Of a stretch of 64,000 nucleotides of DNA, positions 18,171 through 27,093 are shown piece by piece. Position 1 is the first letter of the stretch. Each line of letters begins with the position of its first letter. The DNA is from Dyadobacter linearis (GTDB taxonomy: Bacteria; Bacteroidota; Bacteroidia; Cytophagales; Spirosomataceae): NCBI RefSeq assembly GCF_907165045.1, contig NZ_CAJRAU010000003.1:558001-622000 (forward strand). Reading direction: 5' to 3'. The notes beneath the pieces were generated by a model. The model was not told where the DNA came from, made no database searches, and saw nothing but the letters and a program-made list of their open reading frames with translations. The translations under genes and the position numbers were made by a program.

Positions 18171-20366
18171 GTGAGAAATTCTATTATAGGTAAAATTGCT
18201 TCTACCCTCCTCCTGTTGGCAATTGCATTTAGCACCCATGCTAAGCACGTAATTGATCCGATCAAGTTCACGATCAGTACAAAAGCTACACATGTAGGAT
18301 TAAACGAAGAATTTCAAATCGATATTCAGGCAAGCTACATGTACATACCAGCCAGTACCGTGTTTGTCTTCGAAGGCTCTAATGCCTTCCGTTTGAAACT
18401 TATACTTCCTGATGGTTTCGAGCAGACCGGTGGCTCATTCTCTGATTTCAGTGGAGCCGAACTTTCTTCAACGAAACCTTATGTATCCTACACGGTGAAA
18501 GGGAAGTTCACGCGTAATTCAGGTGATGGGATATTCCAGCTGCTTAGAAGTCATCGGAAGGCGGACAATCAAAGTACCTACATTGCAGTGTCCCAATTGA
18601 AATTCCATCCTGACGAAGGTCAGGAGTTGGCAATGGAAGATTCTTCTGCACGGGTGGCTGCAACCAATGCAACGCTGAGCTACATTCCTTACCTTACGAT
18701 TGCACAACTGCGGGCAGGCGTAGCTGATACCGCGTCGGCAGTTTTCATCACGGATGAGGGAAGATATGGCCTATTCAGATATAATTCTTCTTCCGCAGGC
18801 GCCGATGACGGAGCGATGACATTGGTCGCCCCTGGCCGAAGATACGAACGCGTTTATGAGGGTGCTGTTAATGTAAGATGGTTTGGAATAGTTGCTGACG
18901 GAACTAATGATCAGTCTGCTGCCATCCAGAAAATGCTGGACAACGCGAAATACCGAAATGTGTTTTTCCCCAAAGGAACTGCCTCATACCGCATAAAAAC
19001 CATCCGTATCTGGAGTAATTCAACTCTGACTTTTGAAGAGGGTACCGTTGTGGAAGGAATGGGGACACTGTCGGCAGCTCAGAAAATGATGTACATGTAC
19101 GATGTTTCGAACATTAATATCAAGGCCAACGGAGTTGTATTTAAAGACAAAAAAGCGTCCTATACCTCCGGTCAGCAGCGGCATATCTTTTCTATGGAAG
19201 GAGTTGCGAATGTTATTCTGGAGGGAATGGCAGCAAATGATAGTGGCGGAGATGGATTTTATGTCGGCTCCGCGAGTGTAAGGAAGATCAGTGAGAACAT
19301 CAAGCTTATCAACGTTTCGGCCAATAATAACAGAAGACAGGGGCTTTCTATCACTTCCATCCGCAACATTGATGTAATTAATTCCACTTTTACCAACACG
19401 ATCGGTGAGGGACCTCAGTCCGGAATTGATATTGAAGCCAGTAATACTTTGCAGCGCCTGGAAGGTATCAGAATTCAAAATCCTGTAACAGGTGGTAACA
19501 AAGGCCCGGGAATTGTAATCAGCCCGGGAGTATTGGCCGGAACCGGATATCTGATCGATATTAATATCACAAACCATATTGATGACGGAAGTCAGTTCGG
19601 CTTATTGGCAATTTCAGTAAAAAACACGCTGGGAGGATCAGTAACGATACAAAACCCGATCTGGAAGAATGCGAAGCTCAATGGTTTTGTTGCCAGAAAC
19701 TGGGGATACCGGGCGTGTGCGGTGATGGTTATCAATCCTTCTGTAATCAACTGCAATACTGCCGCAAGTACCTCTCCCACCGCGAGCGCAGCCTTTTACG
19801 TTCATCGGGAAGCGGCAGATAATGGAGATACGCATATTGGTAACATTCACATTATCAGCCCAAGAATATCGGATACCAGAGCTACCAAGCTTAGCACCCG
19901 GGCATTTAGTTTCAAAGATTGGAACAGCTCAAACAAGATTTTGAATTGCAGCATTCTTAACCCGGTTAAATCAGGAGACTACTTCCCCCAGAATAATATG
20001 ATCGTCAATGCTGAATTAACGCTGTCGGACTCAAACAAAACGATGGTCCATGAGATAGGCAATGCAGGAACAATGGCAGATCATACTTATTACAGACCGT
20101 TATACATCAACCAAACGTCGACAAGCGGGCGGAATGTGGTTCTTGGAAAAGTTAATGCAGGATGGCCGGAAGTCACCATCGAAGTGAGATCTCCTTATAA
20201 TATTTACATTGTGCCGAACGCAACTGACAATATTATGCCGCTTGCTCCAACAAACGGAAAGTGGATTACCAGCAAGGTCGTAGGCAGCAGAATGCGCCTT
20301 CGAAAGACACTTGATAATACCTGGACGATTGTCGAAATGACTGGAACCTGGACAGTTCAACCGTAA
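18171..20366 (+). CDS. Large secreted protein with pectate-lyase-like beta-helix
   Basis: This exported protein of 731 residues starts at GTG 18171 with a good signal peptide (RNSIIGKIASTLLLLAIAF, cleavage after THA). Residues up to about 200 form a beta-rich N-terminal domain I do not recognise. Then comes the Pectate_lyase_3 style entry VRWFGIVADGTNDQSAAIQKML, a hallmark of beta-helix enzymes and phage tailspikes, and some 350 residues of beta-helix rungs (NVILEGMAANDSGGDG, NIKLINVSANNNRRQG, NIDVINSTFTNTIGEG). The C-terminus is a separate beta-rich module. A role in cutting, modifying or holding the exopolysaccharide is inferred from the locus. It has its own promoter and a strong terminator, so it is probably a single-gene unit. 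Confidence 0.75.
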   Translation: MRNSIIGKIASTLLLLAIAFSTHAKHVIDPIKFTISTKATHVGLNEEFQIDIQASYMYIPASTVFVFEGSNAFRLKLILPDGFEQTGGSFSDFSGAELSSTKPYVSYTVKGKFTRNSGDGIFQLLRSHRKADNQSTYIAVSQLKFHPDEGQELAMEDSSARVAATNATLSYIPYLTIAQLRAGVADTASAVFITDEGRYGLFRYNSSSAGADDGAMTLVAPGRRYERVYEGAVNVRWFGIVADGTNDQSAAIQKMLDNAKYRNVFFPKGTASYRIKTIRIWSNSTLTFEEGTVVEGMGTLSAAQKMMYMYDVSNINIKANGVVFKDKKASYTSGQQRHIFSMEGVANVILEGMAANDSGGDGFYVGSASVRKISENIKLINVSANNNRRQGLSITSIRNIDVINSTFTNTIGEGPQSGIDIEASNTLQRLEGIRIQNPVTGGNKGPGIVISPGVLAGTGYLIDINITNHIDDGSQFGLLAISVKNTLGGSVTIQNPIWKNAKLNGFVARNWGYRACAVMVINPSVINCNTAASTSPTASAAFYVHREAADNGDTHIGNIHIISPRISDTRATKLSTRAFSFKDWNSSNKILNCSILNPVKSGDYFPQNNMIVNAELTLSDSNKTMVHEIGNAGTMADHTYYRPLYINQTSTSGRNVVLGKVNAGWPEVTIEVRSPYNIYIVPNATDNIMPLAPTNGKWITSKVVGSRMRLRKTLDNTWTIVEMTGTWTVQP

Positions 20367-20385
20367 GCCAATATGCAGGTAATTA

Positions 20386-20425
20386 ATCAGCCGGTAAATC
20401 AAAAGTTTACCGGCTGATCTGTTTT
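20386..20425 (+). terminator. Strong hairpin terminator after the beta-helix gene
   Basis: A perfect 13-base stem (ATCAGCCGGTAAA at 20386-20398 with TTTACCGGCTGAT at 20406-20418) has a 7-base loop and is followed by a short T-rich tail (CTGTTTTC). It lies 19 bases after the stop codon. Confidence 0.8.
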
Positions 20426-20645
20426 CATAGCCCTTAGAAAATTTACCACTCTACTTTTTGCAACGCGAGACTGGTAGTTTTGACATTTAAAAGTATTTTT
20501 GAAAATGTTTAATACCACACTAGCGACTTTATGTACTCAGCAGCAGCTTTAAGACAGCCTTGCTTCACCAAAGGCGATTCAGAATTCCATCAAATGGATT
20601 CTCCTCTTATTCTTGATCAGGCATTTTTGACTTGTATTTTCAGAA

Positions 20646-21773
20646 ATGACCGGTAAAAACATCCTTCTTCTCGCCCATGACGGGGAAGATTTTTTCAAAG
20701 CCAGAATCTCTTTTGCAAAATATCTCAGGCAGCAGGGATATCAGGTGTTCGTCATGCTTCCGCAGGACAAATATACCGACCTCATCAATGAGCACGGATT
20801 TACTGTTCAGAATTCCAGTTTAGAGAGAGACAATACCAATCCGCTAAACCTTGTCAAAACGATTTTCGAGGTACGTGAATTTGCACATCAGAATAAGATA
20901 GATCTGGTGCATTCCTTCAAATTCGTCCCCAACCTGATCAATTCTTTCTCCAATATCTTCACGTCCAGGCGCGTCGTATTGCACATTGCCGGTCTGGGAA
21001 TTGCATTTGCGAATACCGGATTGAAATACCGTTTCTTGAAACTTGTCCAGCAGATACTCTTTCTGATCCAGTTTCTTCGGGCGAATCTTGTCATTATTCA
21101 AAATCCGGACGATTACGATGATTTTCTGTTCAAAAGATCTTTCAGGAATAAGATCAAAGTAGTAAAAGGAAGTGGGGTTGATATTGAAAAATTTGCGCCC
21201 GACAGAACTGAAAATGTAATTAAAAGCTCGAAAGTGACCTTTTTGTGCACTACCCGGCTTATCTGGGAAAAGGGAATTGCTGAAATGGTAGAGGCTTTTG
21301 AATCCCTGCCGGCAAACCTGAAAGAGAACCTCCAACTGCTCATCATAGGAGAACCTGACGATAAAAACCCGCGCACTGTGACCCGCGATTTTATTGACAA
21401 GTTTCAGACAAATAGCTTAATTCGTTTTCTGGGCCGACAAAATAACATTTCACAATTCCTCAACGCGTCGGACGTTTTTATACTTCCCAGCTATTACCGG
21501 GAAGGCATTCCCAGGAGTATTTTGGAAGCACTTGCCTGCGGCCTGCCTGTTATCACCACCAATGTCCCAGGCTGCAATCTGACCGTAATCCAGGACAAGA
21601 ACGGATATATTATCAAACCCCGTTCCGCAACTGAGATCAAAAATGCGGTGATAAAAATGTTGTCGAAACAGTCGGAATGGAAAGCAATGGGTGAGGCAAG
21701 CCGGCAACTTGCATTGGAAGAATTCTCAGAAGAAACCGTTTACAGTCAAATAGTTAAGTTATATCGATCATGA
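20646..21773 (+). CDS. Glycosyltransferase family 4
   Basis: This GT-B transferase has 375 residues. The N-terminal domain starts NILLLAHDGEDFF and has HIAGLGIAFANTGLKYRF near residue 117, a block common in PglA/WbpY-like Bacteroidota enzymes. The donor domain has FLCTTRLIWEKGIAEMVEA and the motif REGIPRSILEALACGLPVI with TTNVPGC. The ORF overlaps the following epimerase gene by 4 bases (ATGA), so the pair is translationally coupled. No strong promoter match was found in the 279 bases upstream, which contain only the preceding terminator. Confidence 0.88.
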   Translation: MTGKNILLLAHDGEDFFKARISFAKYLRQQGYQVFVMLPQDKYTDLINEHGFTVQNSSLERDNTNPLNLVKTIFEVREFAHQNKIDLVHSFKFVPNLINSFSNIFTSRRVVLHIAGLGIAFANTGLKYRFLKLVQQILFLIQFLRANLVIIQNPDDYDDFLFKRSFRNKIKVVKGSGVDIEKFAPDRTENVIKSSKVTFLCTTRLIWEKGIAEMVEAFESLPANLKENLQLLIIGEPDDKNPRTVTRDFIDKFQTNSLIRFLGRQNNISQFLNASDVFILPSYYREGIPRSILEALACGLPVITTNVPGCNLTVIQDKNGYIIKPRSATEIKNAVIKMLSKQSEWKAMGEASRQLALEEFSEETVYSQIVKLYRS

Positions 21774-22792
21774 AAGTACTGGTTACTGGTGCGGCAGGTT
21801 TCATTGGTTTTCACCTGGTCCAAAAACTGGTTGAAAATGGACATAGTGTTGTTGGAATCGATAATATCAACGATTATTATTCGGTCGATCTGAAACTGGA
21901 CCGGTTGCGTGAATGCGGAATAGAGATCGATGACGCTATTGACGGAAAAGAATATTCAAGTTCAAAGAGCAGCTACGTTTTTCATAAGCTCGATCTCACA
22001 GAAATGGACGAGCTATCGCAACTTTTTGAAGCCAATCGGTTTGACTACGTTGTCAATCTGGCCGCCCAGGCTGGCATTCGTTACAGTATGGAAAACCCGC
22101 GCAGCTATCTCAAATCCAACGTCGAGGGCTTCTTCAATATCCTGGAATGTTGCAGGCTTTTCCCACCGCGAAAGCTGGTTTACGCGAGTAGTTCAAGTGT
22201 TTACGGCCTGAACACGGAACAACCGTTTGCGATTGAACAGAAGTCAGAAACGCCGATCAATATATACGCGGCCTCGAAAAAGGCGAACGAGCTGATGGCG
22301 CACGCTTACAGTCACTTATACGATTTTACGACCGTCGGCCTGCGATTCTTTACGGTTTACGGGCCCTGGGGCCGGCCGGATATGGCCCCTTTCCTATTCG
22401 CCGACGCCATTACCAAAGGGAACCCCATTACCGTTTACAACAACGGGCTGATGAAACGCGATTTTACCTACATAGATGATATTGTGGACGGCATCGTTAG
22501 TGTCTTAGATACTGATTTGTCTGCCAAATACCAGGTTTTCAATATTGGAAACGGCAAGCCAGTGGATCTGCTCCATTTCATAACCTGCCTGGAAAATGCA
22601 TTCGGACAAGAAGCGGTGAAAAATATGCGTGAAATGGCTCCCGGTGATATCGTTTCGACATGGGCGGACACGGAAACACTCCGGAACTCGACGGGCTACG
22701 CACCAAAAATAGATATTGAAGATGGAGTTGCAGCGTTCGTATCCTGGTTCAAAACTTACAATAGAGTTGGGTCGACAGTTTCCGCAGAATAA
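21770..22792 (+). CDS. UDP-glucuronate 4-epimerase-like NAD-dependent epimerase
   Basis: This extended SDR of 340 residues has the Rossmann motif GAAGFIG, the block GIDNINDYYSVDLKLDRL typical of UDP-glucuronate 4-epimerases, active-site SSSSVYG, and Y-x3-K in NIYAASKK. It would interconvert UDP-glucuronate and UDP-galacturonate, supplying an acidic sugar to the polymer (family knowledge plus inference). It overlaps the upstream glycosyltransferase by 4 bases and is followed by a hairpin terminator at 22867, which closes the first part of the locus. Confidence 0.85.
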   Translation: MKVLVTGAAGFIGFHLVQKLVENGHSVVGIDNINDYYSVDLKLDRLRECGIEIDDAIDGKEYSSSKSSYVFHKLDLTEMDELSQLFEANRFDYVVNLAAQAGIRYSMENPRSYLKSNVEGFFNILECCRLFPPRKLVYASSSSVYGLNTEQPFAIEQKSETPINIYAASKKANELMAHAYSHLYDFTTVGLRFFTVYGPWGRPDMAPFLFADAITKGNPITVYNNGLMKRDFTYIDDIVDGIVSVLDTDLSAKYQVFNIGNGKPVDLLHFITCLENAFGQEAVKNMREMAPGDIVSTWADTETLRNSTGYAPKIDIEDGVAAFVSWFKTYNRVGSTVSAE

Positions 22793-22866
22793 TTGAAACG
22801 AACTTTATTTATAGAAACAAGTGGAGGCTGATAATCAAAATAATTCAATAGTTTTTAAAACATTAT

Positions 22867-22895
22867 GCTTACTGCCTCATTAGTAAGCCTTTTTG
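22867..22895 (+). terminator. Hairpin terminator closing the epimerase unit
   Basis: A 7-base perfect stem (GCTTACT at 22867-22873, AGTAAGC at 22882-22888) has an 8-base loop and is followed by CTTTTTG. It lies about 75 bases after the epimerase stop and separates it from the sugar transferase at 23030. The 237-base gap holds no gene. Confidence 0.65.
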
Positions 22896-23029
22896 TTTCC
22901 GGCATCATCAAAAAATTATATTTATTTACAAAAACATAATTTCCTTTTTAGAAAGTTTATAACTAAACTTGTGTTCCGAACACACAAAAGTTAACACAAC
23001 ACTATCTCTCTCATTAAAAATACACACAT

Positions 23030-24031
23030 ATGAGCAATACATACGTATCTGAGAAACGGTATATTCATCGCTTATTAAGTAAAAATTCCGTTTCTGAAGA
23101 GGTACTGATTGTCACAAGTTATGATTACTTTTTGCAGAAATATGATCTCGCTCTGCTTCTGAAAAAATATAAGGAGATCATTCTGATACCCCACAGTTCT
23201 GATGACGATTATCTTCTCAACCACACGGTAAGGCCGATGCTGGACAAGTTCGAGAAGATCCACTTAGTCACAAATCCCCAATACGATCGCAGAAACCGGG
23301 TTATATACGAGCTGGTTGTCCGCAAAAACAAATCGATCCGGATTAATACCGTTTACGACTTTTGCGAAAAGATCCTTAAAAAAGTTTACATCCCTGACGA
23401 CGTTTCAGAAATAAATCCCAATCTGCTTTCCCTGCCATCATTCGGAAAGAGAGTTAGATATCCAAAGAAAATTATTGACGTCTGCATTTCTATCATTCTT
23501 TTCCTTTGCACGTTCCCGCTCTGGATACTCAGTTATTTCAGAATAAAAATGCAATCGCCCGGGCCTATATTTTACTACCAGGAAAGGGTGGGAATGAATA
23601 ACGAAGCGTTTAAATGCATTAAGTTCCGTTCTATGCGGCTCGATGCAGAGCAGAACGGAGCCTCATTTTCGAAGAAGAACGATAGCAGAACTTTTTCTTA
23701 CGGTTCTTTCATGCGGCAAACCCGTATTGACGAACTTCCTCAGCTGATCAATATTTTCAGAAGAGACCTTTCGCTGATCGGTCCGCGTCCGGAAAGGCAG
23801 GTTTTTACTGAAACCTTCGACGAAACGATTCCCTATTATAACATGCGGCATAATATCAAACCCGGAATCACCGGATATGCCCAGGTTATGTATTCTTACG
23901 GGGCAGGAGTTTTCGATGCGCGGCACAAATTGATGTATGATCTATATTACATCAAAAATTGGAGCCTTTATTTAGAGCTTAAAATCATCCTGCTGACCGC
24001 CGTTGTTATCCTACGCAAAAGAGGCAGGTAG
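23030..24031 (+). CDS. Initiating undecaprenyl-phosphate sugar-1-phosphate transferase
   Basis: This enzyme starts repeat-unit synthesis by moving a sugar-1-phosphate from a UDP-sugar to undecaprenyl phosphate. The Bac_transf domain (about residues 145-333) is complete: membrane helix IIDVCISIILFLCTFPLWI, SPGPIFYYQERVG, KCIKFRSMRLDAE, RIDELPQLINI, SLIGPRPER, HNIKPGITGYAQV and DLYYIKNWS. Unlike WbaP or WcaJ, there are no four N-terminal membrane helices; the first 140 residues are soluble. At 333 residues it is a shortened form. It sits directly before three Wzi-family genes (41-base gap), so initiation and surface retention are co-expressed. Confidence 0.92.
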   Translation: MSNTYVSEKRYIHRLLSKNSVSEEVLIVTSYDYFLQKYDLALLLKKYKEIILIPHSSDDDYLLNHTVRPMLDKFEKIHLVTNPQYDRRNRVIYELVVRKNKSIRINTVYDFCEKILKKVYIPDDVSEINPNLLSLPSFGKRVRYPKKIIDVCISIILFLCTFPLWILSYFRIKMQSPGPIFYYQERVGMNNEAFKCIKFRSMRLDAEQNGASFSKKNDSRTFSYGSFMRQTRIDELPQLINIFRRDLSLIGPRPERQVFTETFDETIPYYNMRHNIKPGITGYAQVMYSYGAGVFDARHKLMYDLYYIKNWSLYLELKIILLTAVVILRKRGR

Positions 24032-24072
24032 TGTTTTCACTATAATGCTTTACAGGTATAACACGCTGATGA

Positions 24073-25494
24073 ATGAGGGTTACTTTTCTAACGTTGCTGC
24101 TCGCAGTAACCAGTGCCTCGAATATCTTTTCGCAAGATTCCACCTTTTATTATTCGCTCAGGGCCGCCGCAACCGGGTCGTCTCCGGCTGTACCTTTCTG
24201 GCTGCATGCCAACAGAAACGGATCAGTTCCCACCCGAAGTTCCTTCGCTCTTTTTGAGGCCACCCTGCACAGGGTATATAACCCCAACAACCCCAGGTTT
24301 TTTCAATGGGCTGCCGGCGCTGAGCTGGTTGCAAATGCCGGAAAAAAATCAACCGCATTTTTCTCAGACTTATTTATAGCAGGAAAAGCCGGCCCGTTTG
24401 AATTAAGTGTCGGACAACGAAACCGGGCAATGGGCCTGGCAGATTCCATGCTGACGAGCGGTTCGTTTGCGATGTCGGCCAATTTTCGCCCGTATCCCAA
24501 AATTGAGCTCAGCACGGTTCGTTTCGTTAGTTTGCTTCCGCTGAATGATATTATCTCTTTCAAATTTTCGTATTCCGATGGGCTTTTGGGTCCGGCAAAT
24601 GTGCATTACGGCAACATTGATCGTGTAAGCGAGACTTACTTCCATCAAAAATCGATTTATATTAAGCTTGGCAGGTACCGGCACCGGTTAAATCTTTTCG
24701 CCGGGTTCAATCACCAGGTAATGTGGGGAAGCGAAGACCAGATTTTCAGCGGCGGGCTGAAAATGGAACAAGCGTACAGTTACATTGTTTTTGGGAAACC
24801 CTGGGCGGCGAGTCGGGTGGGCAATCATTTTGGAACGATTGACGTAGCCGCTGAATGGAAGGGTGATCAATGGACGTCCTTTTTATACCGGCAAAATGTT
24901 TATGAAGATGGTTCACTAAGCAACCTGAGTAATCTGGCAGATGGTCTGAACGGATTCAGGATCAAGCGAAATTCAACAAATGAGATAGTCCGCTCTGTTC
25001 GACTCAATACAATGCTACTTGAATTTCTCTATACAAAAAACCAGGGAGGAAATGTATTTGACTTTGCGACCGGCACTTTCGGACGAGACAATTATTTCAA
25101 CCATTACGTCTACAACCAGGGCTGGTCTTACCGCGGCCGAAGCCTGGGCACGCCATTTATCGCACCGCAGCATTTAATCCGCAAAAATTTACAAACATCA
25201 CCAGCACTTTTTACACCCAATAACAGATTGTTCGCCTATCACCTCGGCCTCGCCGTATCGTATGGAAGGGCGAATTTTATCTTCAAAGGCAGTCACTCAT
25301 TCAACTTTGGCTCCTACTCCACCGAATTCCCCCGGACTGTAAGACAGACCTCACTTTTGTTTTCTATCAATACCCCTTTATCTGCCAGGAAAAATGACCG
25401 GCTGACAATCGATTTGGCCACAGATTTTGGCAAGTTGTTCCCTAATAGCGCCGCGCTGATGGTTGGATGGAAAAAATCCGGTTTTATCCGATAA
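24073..25494 (+). CDS. Capsule assembly Wzi-family outer-membrane protein, copy 1
   Basis: This outer-membrane beta-barrel protein of 473 residues belongs to the Wzi family, whose E. coli member anchors capsule at the surface. It has a signal peptide (MRVTFLTLLLAVTSASNIFS), then FWLHANRNGSVPTRSSFAL, and later NLFAGFNHQVMWG, SFLYRQNVYEDGSL, QGWSYRGRSLGTPFI and NNRLFAYHLGLAVSYG, all shared in order with the two following genes. The C-terminal strand ends MVGWKKSGFIR. It is 41 bases after the initiating transferase and 51 bases before copy 2. Confidence 0.85.
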   Translation: MRVTFLTLLLAVTSASNIFSQDSTFYYSLRAAATGSSPAVPFWLHANRNGSVPTRSSFALFEATLHRVYNPNNPRFFQWAAGAELVANAGKKSTAFFSDLFIAGKAGPFELSVGQRNRAMGLADSMLTSGSFAMSANFRPYPKIELSTVRFVSLLPLNDIISFKFSYSDGLLGPANVHYGNIDRVSETYFHQKSIYIKLGRYRHRLNLFAGFNHQVMWGSEDQIFSGGLKMEQAYSYIVFGKPWAASRVGNHFGTIDVAAEWKGDQWTSFLYRQNVYEDGSLSNLSNLADGLNGFRIKRNSTNEIVRSVRLNTMLLEFLYTKNQGGNVFDFATGTFGRDNYFNHYVYNQGWSYRGRSLGTPFIAPQHLIRKNLQTSPALFTPNNRLFAYHLGLAVSYGRANFIFKGSHSFNFGSYSTEFPRTVRQTSLLFSINTPLSARKNDRLTIDLATDFGKLFPNSAALMVGWKKSGFIR

Positions 25495-25545
25495 CTTTGG
25501 CAAAATATCAATTGATCAACGGAGGAATAACTTCTTTATACTTAA

Positions 25546-26988
25546 ATGCCCTTTCCCGTCTGCCAGATTCGATTCTGTCTAATCCTCTGCATTTCCTGCT
25601 TTGCTTTTACTGCTTTCTCTCAGGACTCAACGCTTTATTATAAAGGTTCGATCACAGCGGCAGGCGCCACTGGCCGAACACCTTTCTGGCAATATGCCAA
25701 TCAGCACGGTAGCGTACCGCTGGACGGTAACTTCGGGCTGGCAGATGTAGGTATTTACAAAATTTACAACCCTAATAACCCGAGAACATTTCAGTGGAGT
25801 GGCGGGATTCAAGGAATAGGCAGCTATGGTAAATCGGGTAATGCATTTTTGTCAGACGCATATCTTGCTGCCAAAATAAACGTGTTTGAAATTCTGGCGG
25901 GGCAGAAGAGAATGGTTACCGGGTTGATGGATACGACGATGACTTCCGGCTCCTTATCGATGGCTGGCAATTCGCGCCCATTCCCACGGGTACAAATCGC
26001 AATTCCCAAATACTTCCCACTTTTTTTCACTAATAATTTCGTCGCATTCAAGTTTTCCTATTCCGACGGTTACCTTGGCTCGAGCAGGATTAATTATGGC
26101 AGCGTAAATTGGATACCAAACTCCTATTTTCACCATAAGAGTCTGTATTTCAGGATCGGAGGAAAGCAGGATCACTATAAAATATATGCAGGAGTTAACC
26201 ATCAGGCAGTTTGGGGAGGCGAGGCAGAGACTACTCCGCTACGGAAGCTTGACCCGCCGACTGCCTATTTGTACACGATCATTGGCAAGACTGTCGATTA
26301 CAGAAAAATCGGAAATCACTTCGGTACCGTAGATATAGGGGGAGAATGGAAAGGAAAGAACTGGTCGTATTTCATATACAGGCAAAATATTTACGAAACG
26401 GGTTCTCTTTTCAAGATCATTAATTATACTGACGGGTTGAATGGAGTAAGTGTTAAAAGACTCAAGCCGCTTCCGAAAAGTAAGACCTATTTTGCATTTC
26501 AATCCTTTCTGCTTGAAGTACTTGGAACTCAGAATCAGATCAACAAGAATCCACTTTCCGGACTGGCAATTTTTGAAAGTGGCAACTATTACAACAGTTA
26601 CCTATTCAACCGGGGCTGGTCATATTACGGAAGTGGCATTGGCACTCCTTTGATACCGAATGCAGGAAATACGAGGGAAGAATTACCGTGGAGTAAGTCG
26701 GAGTTCACCAATAATAATCGGCTGTGGGCGTTTCATACTGGTATAACCGCCACCTGGATGAATTTGAGGCTCGCATTCAAAGGCACATATTCCCGGAATT
26801 CAGGGACTTTTATAAGTGACTTCGGTTCGGTTAAACAGCAGGCTTCGGTGATTTTGAATGTTGAAAAAAATATAAAGGTTTTAAAAGGAAGTACAGTTTT
26901 CACGAGTATATCTTCTGATTTTGGTGATCTGTACGAGAATTCAACCGGCATAATGATCGGCTTTCGAAAGAGCGGATTTATTGATTAA
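25546..26988 (+). CDS. Capsule assembly Wzi-family outer-membrane protein, copy 2
   Basis: This is a 480-residue paralogue of its neighbours. After a signal peptide (ILCISCFAFTAFS, then QDSTLYYKG) come FWQYANQHGSVPLDGNFGL, YAGVNHQAVWGG, YFIYRQNIYETGSL, RGWSYYGSGIGTPLI and NNRLWAFHTGITATW, and a closing barrel strand MIGFRKSGFID. The order of motifs is the same as in copies 1 and 3, but the sequences have diverged well, so this is an old duplication. It should lie in the outer membrane and hold or guide the polymer. Confidence 0.85.
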   Translation: MPFPVCQIRFCLILCISCFAFTAFSQDSTLYYKGSITAAGATGRTPFWQYANQHGSVPLDGNFGLADVGIYKIYNPNNPRTFQWSGGIQGIGSYGKSGNAFLSDAYLAAKINVFEILAGQKRMVTGLMDTTMTSGSLSMAGNSRPFPRVQIAIPKYFPLFFTNNFVAFKFSYSDGYLGSSRINYGSVNWIPNSYFHHKSLYFRIGGKQDHYKIYAGVNHQAVWGGEAETTPLRKLDPPTAYLYTIIGKTVDYRKIGNHFGTVDIGGEWKGKNWSYFIYRQNIYETGSLFKIINYTDGLNGVSVKRLKPLPKSKTYFAFQSFLLEVLGTQNQINKNPLSGLAIFESGNYYNSYLFNRGWSYYGSGIGTPLIPNAGNTREELPWSKSEFTNNNRLWAFHTGITATWMNLRLAFKGTYSRNSGTFISDFGSVKQQASVILNVEKNIKVLKGSTVFTSISSDFGDLYENSTGIMIGFRKSGFID

Positions 26989-27093
26989 CGCCTGTTTTCT
27001 GGCCTGAATGCAATATGAAAACCGAAAAGTAATACCTATTTTTACCAGAATGGCACCATTATACACATCGCGGAAAAGCATGAGGGTATTTAT

